Source: Cognatundibacterium jejuense
GTDB lineage: Bacteria; Pseudomonadota; Gammaproteobacteria; Burkholderiales; Burkholderiaceae_D
Length of the DNA: 64,000 nucleotides
Assembly (NCBI RefSeq): GCF_014284255.1
Contig: NZ_JACOFV010000004.1
Coordinates: 124,001-188,000 of the forward strand
Direction: 5' to 3'
Position numbers and translations under genes: made by a program. Position 1 is the stretch's first letter. The number at the start of each line of letters is the position of its first letter. The notes under the pieces were generated by a model. The model made no database searches, had not been told where the DNA came from, and worked only from the letters and a program-made list of their open reading frames with translations. This document shows positions 29,305 through 37,778 of this stretch, piece after piece.

Positions 29305-30981
29305 TTAAGGTGTAGCTGGTTGTTGAAATGGTGGAAATGCACGGTAAAGGATGCTTTGTTGTAATTCAATGCTAACCGCACAATTGAGTGTGCCGTAGAC
29401 CTTGCCTCCGTGCGCATCGTATCTGCTACGCGAAAAAGCATCGGCAATTGCAGTAGGTGCCAGTTCGTGCATAAGCAGGCTTTGTGCAGCAAGAACTAAT
29501 TTTTGTGTAAATCGTCTGGCGTTCATTTCCTGGTGTTCTGGGGTTGCACTCAAATCAGTGGTGAGATCGCTTGCCATTTTTCTGACCGTCGCGGATGTTG
29601 ATGCATTCAATTCGGCGATCAGCAATTGCATTCCTTCTGGGTCTCTTTCTATCGCTCGTAATACGTCCAGGCACATGACATTGCCAGATCCTTCCCAAAT
29701 CGAGTTGACCGGGGCTTCTCGATACAGTCTTGCCATGGGGCCGGTTTCTACATAACCATTACCACCCCAGACTTCCATGCATTCACCGGTGAATTCTAAT
29801 GCGCGCTTACAGATCCAAAATTTTGCCGCAGGTGTGAGGATGCGTTTCCATGCTTTTTGTAGCGGGTCATCTGGATGATCCAGGGCTTGCGCTAATTTCA
29901 GCATCAGATAGCTTGCAGCCTCACTTTCCAATGCTAGATCACAAAGCACGTTGCGCATCAAAGGCTGCTCGATCAGAAGTTTGCCAAACGCCTGACGATG
30001 GCGAGCGTGGTGCATCGCTTGGCTCAGTGCTTGACGCATCAGCGCGGCACTGCCGATCACGCAATCGAGTCGGGTCAGGTTGGCCATTTCGATAATCGTT
30101 GGAATCCCTCTTCCTTCGGCGCCGACCATGATGCCAAAAGCGTCCATAAATTCTACTTCGCTGCTGGAGTTGGATTTATTACCGAGTTTGTCTTTGAGTC
30201 TTTGTATGTGAATGGAATTTTTGCTGCCATCAAGTCTCCAGCGTGGAACAAAAAAGCAGGATAAACCTTTCTCTGTCTTCGCCAGTACCAGATGCGCATC
30301 ACACATGGGTGCAGAAAAAAACCACTTGTGGCCAGTCAGCAAATAAGCCTCACCACGTCCTTCCTTGCCATTGTTGTTTATTGGGCGGGCGATCGTGGTG
30401 TTGGTGCGCACATCAGAGCCGCCTTGTTTCTCGGTCATGCCCATGCCGATCAGGATCGATTTTTTTTGTGCAATAGGTATATCGTTGGCATCATGTTCGT
30501 TACTAAATAACTTGTCCTTTAGTAGTGAAAAAAGCACAGGTTCATTTTTAAGCACTGGAATGGCAGCGAAAGTCATTGTCGTCGGGCAAAGTGAACCCGA
30601 TTCAACTTGCGCTTGCATGAAATAGCCCGCAGCGCGCGCTACATGGGCACCTGCTTTGGGATTTGCCCATGGTGCGGCGTGCAGGCCTTGCTGGCGCAGT
30701 AAGCCAAGGAGTTGATGCCAGCTCGGATGAAAGTCGACGCGGTCTACACGCTCGCCGATACGGTTGTGGGTGTGTAGTTCTGGCAGGTGCCGGTTGGCAA
30801 GTTCGCCGAGTTGTAGTGTGCTGGCGCGACCGAGTAGTTCACCGGACTGTTGTAGTGTTTCAGTTTGCCAGTCGGCGCCAAAATAACTGACCGCATGCAT
30901 TAATGCGCTGTCCTGAGTGAAAATATTGTAGTCTTGCAGCTCCGGAACCTGATTGCTTATTTCATGAGTGTGCCATTGCAT
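29305..30981 (-). CDS. aidB: AidB-like acyl-CoA dehydrogenase family protein
   Basis: The 558-residue flavoprotein belongs to the AidB branch of acyl-CoA dehydrogenases. Recognisable features are the AidB-like N-terminus with NQVPELQDYNIFTQDSAL, MTEKQGGSDVR near 185-195, GHKWFFSAPMCDAH, and EVWGGNGYVE with LYREAPVNSIWEGSGN. In E. coli AidB is part of the adaptive response to alkylation and binds FAD and DNA; true substrate turnover is weak. Here it is divergent from a TetR gene with 113 bases between. AAGGAG precedes the start. The C-terminal domain after about residue 440 is present, so it is full length. Confidence 0.88.
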   Translation of the reverse strand: MQWHTHEISNQVPELQDYNIFTQDSALMHAVSYFGADWQTETLQQSGELLGRASTLQLGELANRHLPELHTHNRIGERVDRVDFHPSWHQLLGLLRQQGLHAAPWANPKAGAHVARAAGYFMQAQVESGSLCPTTMTFAAIPVLKNEPVLFSLLKDKLFSNEHDANDIPIAQKKSILIGMGMTEKQGGSDVRTNTTIARPINNNGKEGRGEAYLLTGHKWFFSAPMCDAHLVLAKTEKGLSCFFVPRWRLDGSKNSIHIQRLKDKLGNKSNSSSEVEFMDAFGIMVGAEGRGIPTIIEMANLTRLDCVIGSAALMRQALSQAMHHARHRQAFGKLLIEQPLMRNVLCDLALESEAASYLMLKLAQALDHPDDPLQKAWKRILTPAAKFWICKRALEFTGECMEVWGGNGYVETGPMARLYREAPVNSIWEGSGNVMCLDVLRAIERDPEGMQLLIAELNASTSATVRKMASDLTTDLSATPEHQEMNARRFTQKLVLAAQSLLMHELAPTAIADAFSRSRYDAHGGKVYGTLNCAVSIELQQSILYRAFPPFQQPATP

Positions 30982-31007
30982 GTCGTCTCCTTGAGTTGTT
31001 CTTATGT

Positions 31008-31022
31008 ATTAACAATGTTAAT
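31008..31022. promoter_or_regulatory. Palindromic candidate operator between aidB and tetR gene
   Basis: ATTAACA-A-TGTTAAT is a perfect 7-bp inverted repeat around a central A. CTTA and TAAG flank it at 31001-31004 and 31025-31028, nearly in the same symmetry. It lies in the 113-base divergent space, where a TetR-family dimer would be expected to bind and control both genes. Confidence 0.55.
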
Positions 31023-31094
31023 GCTAAGTTTTAAATTCAGTGTAACGTTTAAATCTTTGCCGTATGTTCGTGTTTGTAATTCGAAAAAATATAA

Positions 31095-31718
31095 ATGAAT
31101 GATGTCGCGGAATCACTAAAATCAAGGCGCAGGCCGGTGCAGCAGCGTTCAATGTTGACTCAGGGAGCAATTCTGGAAGCTTTTGTTCGGCTTTTGGTTG
31201 AGAAGGGTTATTCCAGTCTGACCATGCGCGATATCGCTTTGGTGGCAGGTATAGGGGTAGGTACTTTGTATGAGTATTTTCCTGGTAAGAGATCGATTGC
31301 TGCGCATTGTATGCAGCAGCGTTTTTTGAATGTAGGCGTATGTATGGAGGCTTGGATAGTAGAAAGGCAGGGCAGGCCATTACTTGAAGGGATGCAGTAT
31401 GTGCTTGATCGTTTGATTGAATTGCACGCAAAGCAAGTTGAAGAATGGTCAGCCTTGATTTTATTAGAGAGACAAATCTCTGATAGGAGGGCTTTTAATG
31501 CTTTGTATCTTAAAATAGCGGATATTTGGGGGATGCTATTTCGCGCTAGTTGCGATCTTGATCAATATCCGGGCAAACTGCCAGAGTTGGTGCATGCGGC
31601 GGTCTATGGCGTGTTATATCAAACTCTAATGTTGTCGCCCCAAAAGTTGAAAAATCCAGAATTTTCTATGCAGTTAAACGCTTTGGTGATGGGATATTTG
31701 CAAATTCCATCATGCTGA
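31095..31718 (+). CDS. TetR-family transcriptional regulator
   Basis: The 207-residue protein has the TetR helix-turn-helix at about 24-72: GAILEAFVRLLVEKGYSSLT, MRDIALVAGIGVGTLYEYF and PGKRSI. The C-terminal ligand domain (about 80-205) has no recognised specificity. It is divergent from aidB, and a palindrome in the shared promoter region suggests that it represses aidB and itself. It ends 37 bases before dnaX and could read through into it. Confidence 0.88.
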   Translation: MNDVAESLKSRRRPVQQRSMLTQGAILEAFVRLLVEKGYSSLTMRDIALVAGIGVGTLYEYFPGKRSIAAHCMQQRFLNVGVCMEAWIVERQGRPLLEGMQYVLDRLIELHAKQVEEWSALILLERQISDRRAFNALYLKIADIWGMLFRASCDLDQYPGKLPELVHAAVYGVLYQTLMLSPQKLKNPEFSMQLNALVMGYLQIPSC

Positions 31719-31755
31719 TCACTTTTCCGCTTTCTGAATAGGGTAAAATCTCAGA

Positions 31756-33951
31756 ATGTCTTATCAAGTTCTCGCCCGAAAATATCGTCCCAAAAGCTTT
31801 GAAACGCTGGTGGGGCAAGAGCACGTGGTCCGTGCTTTAACTCATGCGCTCGAGCAGCAGCGGCTGCATCACGCCTATTTATTTACAGGAACACGTGGGG
31901 TAGGTAAAACGACCCTGTCACGGATACTGGCTAAATCTTTCAATTGTGAAAAAGGTATCACTGCAAACCCGTGTGGCGTATGCGATGCTTGTACAGCAAT
32001 TGATGCGGGGCGTTTTGTTGATTACATAGAAATGGATGCGGCGTCAAATCGCGGCGTCGATGAAATGGCGTCCTTGCTGGAGCAGGCGATTTATGCACCG
32101 TCGAATGCACGTTTTAAAGTGTATATGATCGACGAGGTGCACATGCTCACCAATCACGCATTCAATGCAATGCTGAAGACTTTGGAAGAGCCGCCTGAAC
32201 ACGTCAAATTTATTTTAGCGACGACCGATCCGCAAAAAATCCCGGTGACGGTGTTGTCGCGCTGCCTACAATTTAACCTCAAGCAAATGCCGCCTGGCCA
32301 CATTGTTGGTCATCTGGAAAATATTCTCGGGCAAGAATTCATAGAATTTGAGCAACCTGCTTTGCGCTTGTTGGCGCAGGGTGCGCATGGCTCTATGCGT
32401 GACGCTTTGTCTCTGACAGATCAGGCAATCGCATATGCCGCTGGCAAAGTCAGTCTTGAAGCAGTGCAGGGCATGTTGGGAGCATTGGATCAGTCCTATC
32501 TTATTCGCTTGCTGGACGCCTTAGCTGTCAATGATGGTAAGAGTTTGCTCGATGTCGCGGACGAAATGTCGGCAAGAAGTTTGTCTTACAAAGCGGCCTT
32601 GCAGGATTTGGGTACCTTATTGCATCAGATTGCTGTCGCACAAATGGTACCGGCTGCTGTCGGGGATGACTTGCCTGAACGCGAGCATGTATTGCGACTG
32701 GCAAATACGTTTAGCAAAGAAGAGGTGCAGTTGTTTTATCAGATTGCGGTACACGGCCGCAATGAATTGGCTTTGGCGCCGGACGAATATGCTGGTTTTA
32801 GCATGACCTTGTTGCGTATGCTGGCATTTCGGCCTGTCGAGGGCGGGGCTTTAGTTTCAGTCAATGATGTCGGTAGCCCACCTGCGCTTAACGTCAATCG
32901 CGGAACCGTTGTGCCAGCAAACGCAACTGCTCCATCTACTCGTGTTGCAGCGCCGGGGGCGTCAGCCGCATTGTCGGTATCAACGGCTGCTAAGGCCGTG
33001 GTTACCCCAGTAAATGCGGCGGCTCCTGTAGCCACTCCTGCTAGTGTTGCAAAACCTGTGAGTCCGGCGATGGCCGCTTTGGCAGCCGCACGGGCTGCAA
33101 GTGCCAAAAGTGCGGGGGCAAAACCTGCCACAGTAAATCCGGAACCTCTTGAAAGAGTTGAGCCTGCTGTTGCTTCTATGGCTCCTGCCATCGATGTACA
33201 AAAAACGCCGGCACCATTGACTCCATCAGCACCAACGACACAAGCGACGCCATCGGCACCAGTCTCGAGTGAATCTACGATAGCGAGAGCCGTTCCACCT
33301 GCGCCAGTGATGAATCGTGTCGCTCCAGTTACGGTGATGTCCGAGATGCAGCCAGTCGAGATGGATGACATGCCACCACCCTGGGATGAGGATGTATTTG
33401 AAGCCTCTGCGCCAGCTACAGTTCCGGTAGCCAGGCAGCGTCCAGCTGTGATAACTTCTCAAGCTGAAACTTTGACGGACCCCGTACCGCAGCATTTGGC
33501 TGAGATGCCAGCAGTTGAGCCTGTCAGCGCTGATCGTAGCTTATGGAGTGGCGTGGTACCTGCCCTGGAATGGGATGGGCAATGGCCAGTGCTAGCTGCT
33601 AGTTTGCCCGTACGCGGCGTGGCGCAACAATTGGCACAGCAAAGTGAATTGATAAACTGCAGGCAGGATGGCAATGCATTTGTATTTGAAATTCGCGTAC
33701 CTTTGCCGACGCTGTTGTCCGCAGGTAGCGTAGATAAACTGTCTGCTGCGCTATCGGATCGTTTCTCGAAAACTATTCGGGTGGAAACAAAAATCGGTGC
33801 GGTCGAACTCACCGCCAATGCGAGGGCGGTTGCTGAGCGTGAAGTGCGTCAGCAACAGGCAGAGCAAGCGATTCAGAATGATTCGTTTGTCCAGACCCTA
33901 ATGCGCGAATTTGGTGCTGCAATTGTGACCGGTAGTGTTCGTCCAGCTTAA
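31756..33951 (+). CDS. dnaX: DNA polymerase III subunit tau (and possibly gamma)
   Basis: DnaX is the clamp-loader ATPase. The 731-residue product has Walker A GTRGVGKTT (about 44-52), a four-Cys zinc module from about 64 to 79 (FNCEK, CGVCDAC), the DEVH box, and SRC sensor motif VLSRCLQF. Clamp-loader domains II and III follow to about 370. A long Ala/Pro-rich linker (about 375-570) leads to the C-terminal tau region, which contacts DnaB and the alpha subunit. I found no A-AAA-AAG slippery heptamer, so gamma may not be made by the E. coli mechanism. ybaB and recR follow, the standard order. Confidence 0.97.
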   Translation: MSYQVLARKYRPKSFETLVGQEHVVRALTHALEQQRLHHAYLFTGTRGVGKTTLSRILAKSFNCEKGITANPCGVCDACTAIDAGRFVDYIEMDAASNRGVDEMASLLEQAIYAPSNARFKVYMIDEVHMLTNHAFNAMLKTLEEPPEHVKFILATTDPQKIPVTVLSRCLQFNLKQMPPGHIVGHLENILGQEFIEFEQPALRLLAQGAHGSMRDALSLTDQAIAYAAGKVSLEAVQGMLGALDQSYLIRLLDALAVNDGKSLLDVADEMSARSLSYKAALQDLGTLLHQIAVAQMVPAAVGDDLPEREHVLRLANTFSKEEVQLFYQIAVHGRNELALAPDEYAGFSMTLLRMLAFRPVEGGALVSVNDVGSPPALNVNRGTVVPANATAPSTRVAAPGASAALSVSTAAKAVVTPVNAAAPVATPASVAKPVSPAMAALAAARAASAKSAGAKPATVNPEPLERVEPAVASMAPAIDVQKTPAPLTPSAPTTQATPSAPVSSESTIARAVPPAPVMNRVAPVTVMSEMQPVEMDDMPPPWDEDVFEASAPATVPVARQRPAVITSQAETLTDPVPQHLAEMPAVEPVSADRSLWSGVVPALEWDGQWPVLAASLPVRGVAQQLAQQSELINCRQDGNAFVFEIRVPLPTLLSAGSVDKLSAALSDRFSKTIRVETKIGAVELTANARAVAEREVRQQQAEQAIQNDSFVQTLMREFGAAIVTGSVRPA

Positions 33952-34032
33952 TGCAGATCACTTTATCTATTATACAAACCGAATAAACCGAATTAAATTT
34001 AATTTATTCCTTTCTTTTCAGGAGATATTCTT

Positions 34033-34359
34033 ATGATGAAAAACCAACTCGCAGGATTGATGAAGCAAGCTCAGGCTATGCAAGACAACATGAAAAAAGC
34101 CCAGGATCAATTGGCTTTGATTGAAGTTGAAGGTCAGGCTGGCGCCGGTTTGGTTAAGGTTGTGATGACTTGCAAAAACGATGTAAAACGCGTCACTATC
34201 GATCCATCCTTGTTGGGTGATGATAAAGATATGCTAGAAGATTTGGTTGCAGCTGCTTTTAACGATGCGGTACGCAAAGCAGAAGCGACTTCCCAAGAAA
34301 AAATGGCTGGACTGACAGCGGGTATGCCGTTACCACCTGGCTTTAAAATGCCATTTTGA
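34033..34359 (+). CDS. ybaB: Nucleoid-associated protein YbaB/EbfC
   Basis: The 108-residue YbaB/EbfC protein is a small dimeric DNA-binding protein. The family motif is visible: [16 protein letters not shown], then [25 protein letters not shown] and the Met/Pro-rich C-terminus. An AGGAG site at 34020-34024 serves ATG 34033 or the adjacent ATG 34036. It lies between dnaX and recR, and its stop overlaps the predicted recR start. Confidence 0.95.
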   Translation: MMKNQLAGLMKQAQAMQDNMKKAQDQLALIEVEGQAGAGLVKVVMTCKNDVKRVTIDPSLLGDDKDMLEDLVAAAFNDAVRKAEATSQEKMAGLTAGMPLPPGFKMPF

Positions 34360-34967
34360 GCGTCAAAAACGTGAAAAAAAGCGGTAGCCTTGAAAATCTA
34401 TCTGAGGCTCTGCGCCGTTTGCCCGGCGTTGGGCCTAAGTCTGCCCAGCGCATGGCGTATCATCTTCTGCAACATGATCGTGAAGCTGCATCAGCCTTGG
34501 GGCATGCGTTACTAAATGCGGTAGATCGCATTCAGCATTGCGCCGCCTGCAATACCTTTACTGAAATCGATGTTTGCGAAACTTGTCAGAATCAAGAACG
34601 TGATACACATCTGTTATGTGTGGTCGAGACTCCTGCAGATCAGATGATGATAGAGCAAACTTTAACCTACAAGGGTTTGTACTTTGTCTTGATGGGGCGC
34701 TTATCTCCTTTGGACGGTATTGGACCTAAAGATATTTATCTCGATAAGCTTATCACCCGCGCTACCAATGGCACAGTCACTGAAGTCGTGTTGGCCACCA
34801 ATTTCACTAACGAAGGTGAGGCTACTGCGCATTACATCAGTGAAACTTTGAAGGCGCGCGGATTAAAAGTGAGTCGTCTGGCGCGTGGTGTTCCTGTTGG
34901 TGGCGAACTTGAGTATGTTGATGCTGGAACCATTGCGCGTGCGATGTTGGACAGACGAGCTACCTGA
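34356..34967 (+). CDS. recR: Recombination mediator RecR
   Basis: RecR works with RecF and RecO to load RecA at gaps. The protein of about 203 residues has the helix-hairpin-helix [20 protein letters not shown] near 18-37, a C4 zinc finger (CAAC and CETC near 62-78), and a Toprim domain with [13 protein letters not shown] and [11 protein letters not shown]. The start is not ATG: TTG 34356 overlaps the ybaB stop, while GTG 34371 would give 198 residues. Overlap suggests translational coupling. Confidence 0.96.
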   Translation: MSVKNVKKSGSLENLSEALRRLPGVGPKSAQRMAYHLLQHDREAASALGHALLNAVDRIQHCAACNTFTEIDVCETCQNQERDTHLLCVVETPADQMMIEQTLTYKGLYFVLMGRLSPLDGIGPKDIYLDKLITRATNGTVTEVVLATNFTNEGEATAHYISETLKARGLKVSRLARGVPVGGELEYVDAGTIARAMLDRRAT

Positions 34968-35045
34968 GCCGGCTGTTCTGTTTAATGTGCGCTGAAGTTC
35001 AACTTATTCCTAAATTTATCGCAATTTTTTGTCAGGCTTATCCCT

Positions 35046-36287
35046 ATGGCAGCGCAAAAACATGGTCCTTTGGCAGGAATTAAAGTTCTCGAATTAGGTA
35101 CGCTGATTGCTGGGCCATTTTGTTCGCGAATGTTGGCAGAGTTTGGTGCTGAGGTTATTAAGATTGAATCGCCGGAAGGTGGCGATCCCATACGCCAATG
35201 GCGTGTTCTAAAGGATGGTACGTCTTTATGGTGGAGCGTACAGGCGCGTAACAAAAAGAGCCTGAGTCTCAATATGAAAAGCCCCGAAGGACAAGAAATT
35301 GCACGGCGCCTTGCCTTAGATGCCGACATCATCATCGAAAATTATCGCCCAGGTGTTTTGGAAAAATGGAATCTCGGTTACGAGTCCTTAAAGGCAATCA
35401 ATCCAGCGACCATCATGGTGCGGCTATCTGGTTATGGACAAACAGGTCCGATGCGGGATCAACCCGGCTTTGGGGCAATTGGCGAAGCTATGGGAGGTTT
35501 GCGTTATGTCTCTGGTCATCCTGATCGCCCACCGGTAAGGGTTGGCATCTCCATTGGCGATTCTGTTGCAGCTTTGCATGGTGTGATAGGTGCAATGATG
35601 GCACTGCGGCACCGCGACGTGACCGGTGGTCGTTGGAACGGTAAGCGCGCTGATCAGTGCGTTGCGGGGCAAGGGCAGATGGTTGATGTCGCCTTGTATG
35701 AATCGGTGTTTAACTTAATGGAATCGTTAGTGCCTGAGTTTGATGTCGCTGGCGTCGTGCGTGAACGCACAGGAGGTGCTTTACCTGGTATTGTTCCGTC
35801 CAATACATATACAACCAAAGATGGTGAAAATATCGTTATTGCCGGAAATGGTGATGCAATTTTCCATCGTCTGATGAAGGCAATACAGCGCAATGATCTG
35901 GCGGACGATGTTCAGTTGATGCGTAACGATGGACGTGTTCCACGTACTGCTGAAATTGATGGTGCGATTCAAGTTTGGTGCGATACCCAGACAATAGACT
36001 CCCCTTTGTCAATATTGCAGGCTGCTGATGTTCCCGTCGGTAAAATTTATTCTGTGCGTGACATGCTGTCCGATCCGCAATTTTTGGCGCGGAATATGTT
36101 TGAGCAGCATCATTTTGAAGATGGGACGGCGGTTAAAGTACCAGCGATGACACCCAAGATGTCCGAGACACCTGGCGTTACGCAATGGCTAGGTCCGAAG
36201 TTGGGCCAACATAATGAAGAGATTTTGCATCAGCTTGGGTATACGAACGAGCAAATCGCAGAATTCGCTCATAAAAATATCATATGA
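35046..36287 (+). CDS. Family III CoA-transferase (CaiB/BaiF type)
   Basis: The 413-residue enzyme moves CoA between carboxylic acids through an Asp-bound anhydride. Motifs are GIKVLELGTLIAGPFCSRML, AEVIKIESPEGGDP, ARNKKSLSLNMKSPEG and RLSGYGQTGPMRDQPGF, and the likely catalytic Asp is in GISIGDSVAAL near residue 172. The substrate pair cannot be assigned, and no acyl-CoA dehydrogenase or ligase partner is adjacent. It is 78 bases after recR with no terminator seen, so it may be partly read through. Confidence 0.88.
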   Translation: MAAQKHGPLAGIKVLELGTLIAGPFCSRMLAEFGAEVIKIESPEGGDPIRQWRVLKDGTSLWWSVQARNKKSLSLNMKSPEGQEIARRLALDADIIIENYRPGVLEKWNLGYESLKAINPATIMVRLSGYGQTGPMRDQPGFGAIGEAMGGLRYVSGHPDRPPVRVGISIGDSVAALHGVIGAMMALRHRDVTGGRWNGKRADQCVAGQGQMVDVALYESVFNLMESLVPEFDVAGVVRERTGGALPGIVPSNTYTTKDGENIVIAGNGDAIFHRLMKAIQRNDLADDVQLMRNDGRVPRTAEIDGAIQVWCDTQTIDSPLSILQAADVPVGKIYSVRDMLSDPQFLARNMFEQHHFEDGTAVKVPAMTPKMSETPGVTQWLGPKLGQHNEEILHQLGYTNEQIAEFAHKNII

Positions 36288-36362
36288 ATCCACATGCTAT
36301 GCATTGAGCGTAGACGACGATGTTTAATATCTTTAAGTAACCAGTAAGGCTGAGGCAGGAAA

Positions 36363-36512
36363 ATGAATCGACAGCTTCTTAAGCAATTTTTGATTGCCCT
36401 TATATTATTTTTATTGGGCTATTTTTCGTTTAATTACAATTTGTTTGCTGCGGAAATGGATTCCTTATTGCCGCAGCAAACAACTCTTACAGGTTTATCA
36501 TTAGCCCAGTGA
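36363..36512 (+). CDS. Possible 49-residue single-span membrane protein
   Basis: The short frame encodes a basic start (MNRQLLKQ), a hydrophobic segment of about 18 residues (FLIALILFLLGYFSF) and a short polar tail. AGGCAGGA lies just before ATG 36363. It starts 76 bases after the CoA-transferase stop and its last 12 bases overlap the 3' end of the convergent marC gene. No family is recognised. Its composition fits a small inner-membrane protein or a signal peptide with a short tail, but it may also be chance. Confidence 0.4.
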   Translation: MNRQLLKQFLIALILFLLGYFSFNYNLFAAEMDSLLPQQTTLTGLSLAQ

Positions 36513-37103
36513 TTTAATATATTCCCTGATGCCTGTAAGCAGCATTTCAATCGACATGGCTGCAAGGATTAAGCCCATCAGGCGTTCAAACGCTGTCATG
36601 ACCTGCGCACCCAAAACGCGTTGCATGCGTTCTGCGCCAAGTAGAACAACCAGCCAGACAATTGCGACTGCAGTTAATGCACCAAGATGAACTAAGATCT
36701 CTGAACTGTTATCAGAAGAAAATAATAAAACGGTCGCAAGTGAGGATGGTCCCGCCAAAGCAGGAATAGCTAGAGGCACGATAAAAGGTTCGTGATTTTC
36801 CTCGGTGCCACCAAAAACGCCACCTTCCTGAGGGAAGACCATGCGCAGCGCAATTAAAAACAAAATGACACCGCCGCCAATGCGTATGGATACTTCTGAT
36901 AACTGCAACGCAGTTAAAAAGCTTTTTCCAAAAAACATAAACAACAGTAGCAAAATGAATGCAATCGCGCATTCGCGCACGATCACACGCCAGCGGCGTT
37001 CAGGTGAAACGTGGGATAAGGCACTCACGAAGATTGGAACGTTGCCGAAAGGATCCGTTACTAAAATCAACAGTATCAGTGTCTGCAAAAAATCTTTGGC
37101 CAT
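36501..37103 (-). CDS. MarC-family integral membrane protein
   Basis: The 200-residue protein has six predicted membrane segments and the MarC/UPF0056 pattern: LILLILVTDPFGNVPIF at the start, ALRMVFPQ in the middle and FVVPLAIPALAGPSSLAT-like sequence (here FIVPLAIPALAGPSS). The family was named for multiple antibiotic resistance, but this role has been withdrawn for E. coli MarC and the function is unknown. It is monocistronic. The region 37104-37473 upstream holds no gene I can support; it is AT-rich and includes the promoter region of the small gene at 37474. Confidence 0.88.
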   Translation of the reverse strand: MAKDFLQTLILLILVTDPFGNVPIFVSALSHVSPERRWRVIVRECAIAFILLLLFMFFGKSFLTALQLSEVSIRIGGGVILFLIALRMVFPQEGGVFGGTEENHEPFIVPLAIPALAGPSSLATVLLFSSDNSSEILVHLGALTAVAIVWLVVLLGAERMQRVLGAQVMTAFERLMGLILAAMSIEMLLTGIREYIKSLG

Positions 37104-37473
37104 GAATTTCTTTTTCTAAAAACGGTGAGCCAGCGGCTATTCAGATGTGAATGCCAGTATCAGCATTGCATCACTCGGACTCATCATTGGTGTTGATCGT
37201 GATAGGGGGCAAATTTTGACGCAAAATAAGAGGAAAATAATTTCGTTTATTGTCAAAAATACCGTAAAAATAAGCATATTGCAGCAAAAAACCTGCCATT
37301 TTCGTGCTTAAAACTCGTTAATGTCAATTATAGTGCATCTTAGTGCTGACTAACGAAATGCATTACTGAACGCAGCGCGAAGAATTAGCGTTATTATCTT
37401 GCACGTCAAGACGCGAACGATCGTCTTATTTTAAAGTGCGGGTTGATAATTCGCATGTCGAATCAGAATTTTT

Positions 37474-37674
37474 ATGGTGTTTCATATGGACAAAGCAAGC
37501 GAGCGCCCCGATACGCCTTGTGTTGCGGTTTGTTCTACAACTTTTGATGACGTATGTCGTGGTTGTGGAAGAACGGTGGTCGAAGTGGCAGAGTGGGTGT
37601 TTATGAATCAGGAGCAAAAAGAAGTTGTGTGGCAAAGGATACTTGCTGAAGGTTATCCGCGGCGAAATAAATAA
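37474..37674 (+). CDS. DUF1289 small cysteine-rich protein
   Basis: The product has 66 residues or 62, depending on whether ATG 37474 or 37486 is used. It has the DUF1289 pattern of four cysteines, TPCVAVCSTTFDDVCRGCGR, followed by VVEVAEWVFM. The Cys spacing suggests a metal or Fe-S site. The molecular role is unknown. It precedes the molybdenum hydroxylase subunit by 104 bases, and these may or may not share a transcript. Confidence 0.85.
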   Translation: MVFHMDKASERPDTPCVAVCSTTFDDVCRGCGRTVVEVAEWVFMNQEQKEVVWQRILAEGYPRRNK

Positions 37675-37778
37675 AAAAGTGATAAGTTTGTTCCTTTTTT
37701 TTTTGTGTGCAGAATTCGGGTTGGAATAAAAGCAGATTGAAGTTTAAATAAAAAAATGCATTAAACGGAGACTTGAGA

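Noticed and set aside
31756-33951. Programmed frameshift in dnaX giving the gamma subunit
   Set aside because: No A-AAA-AAG heptamer was found in the linker. A run of six A residues near 33200 is not in a slippery frame for a -1 shift, so I do not call a frameshift site.
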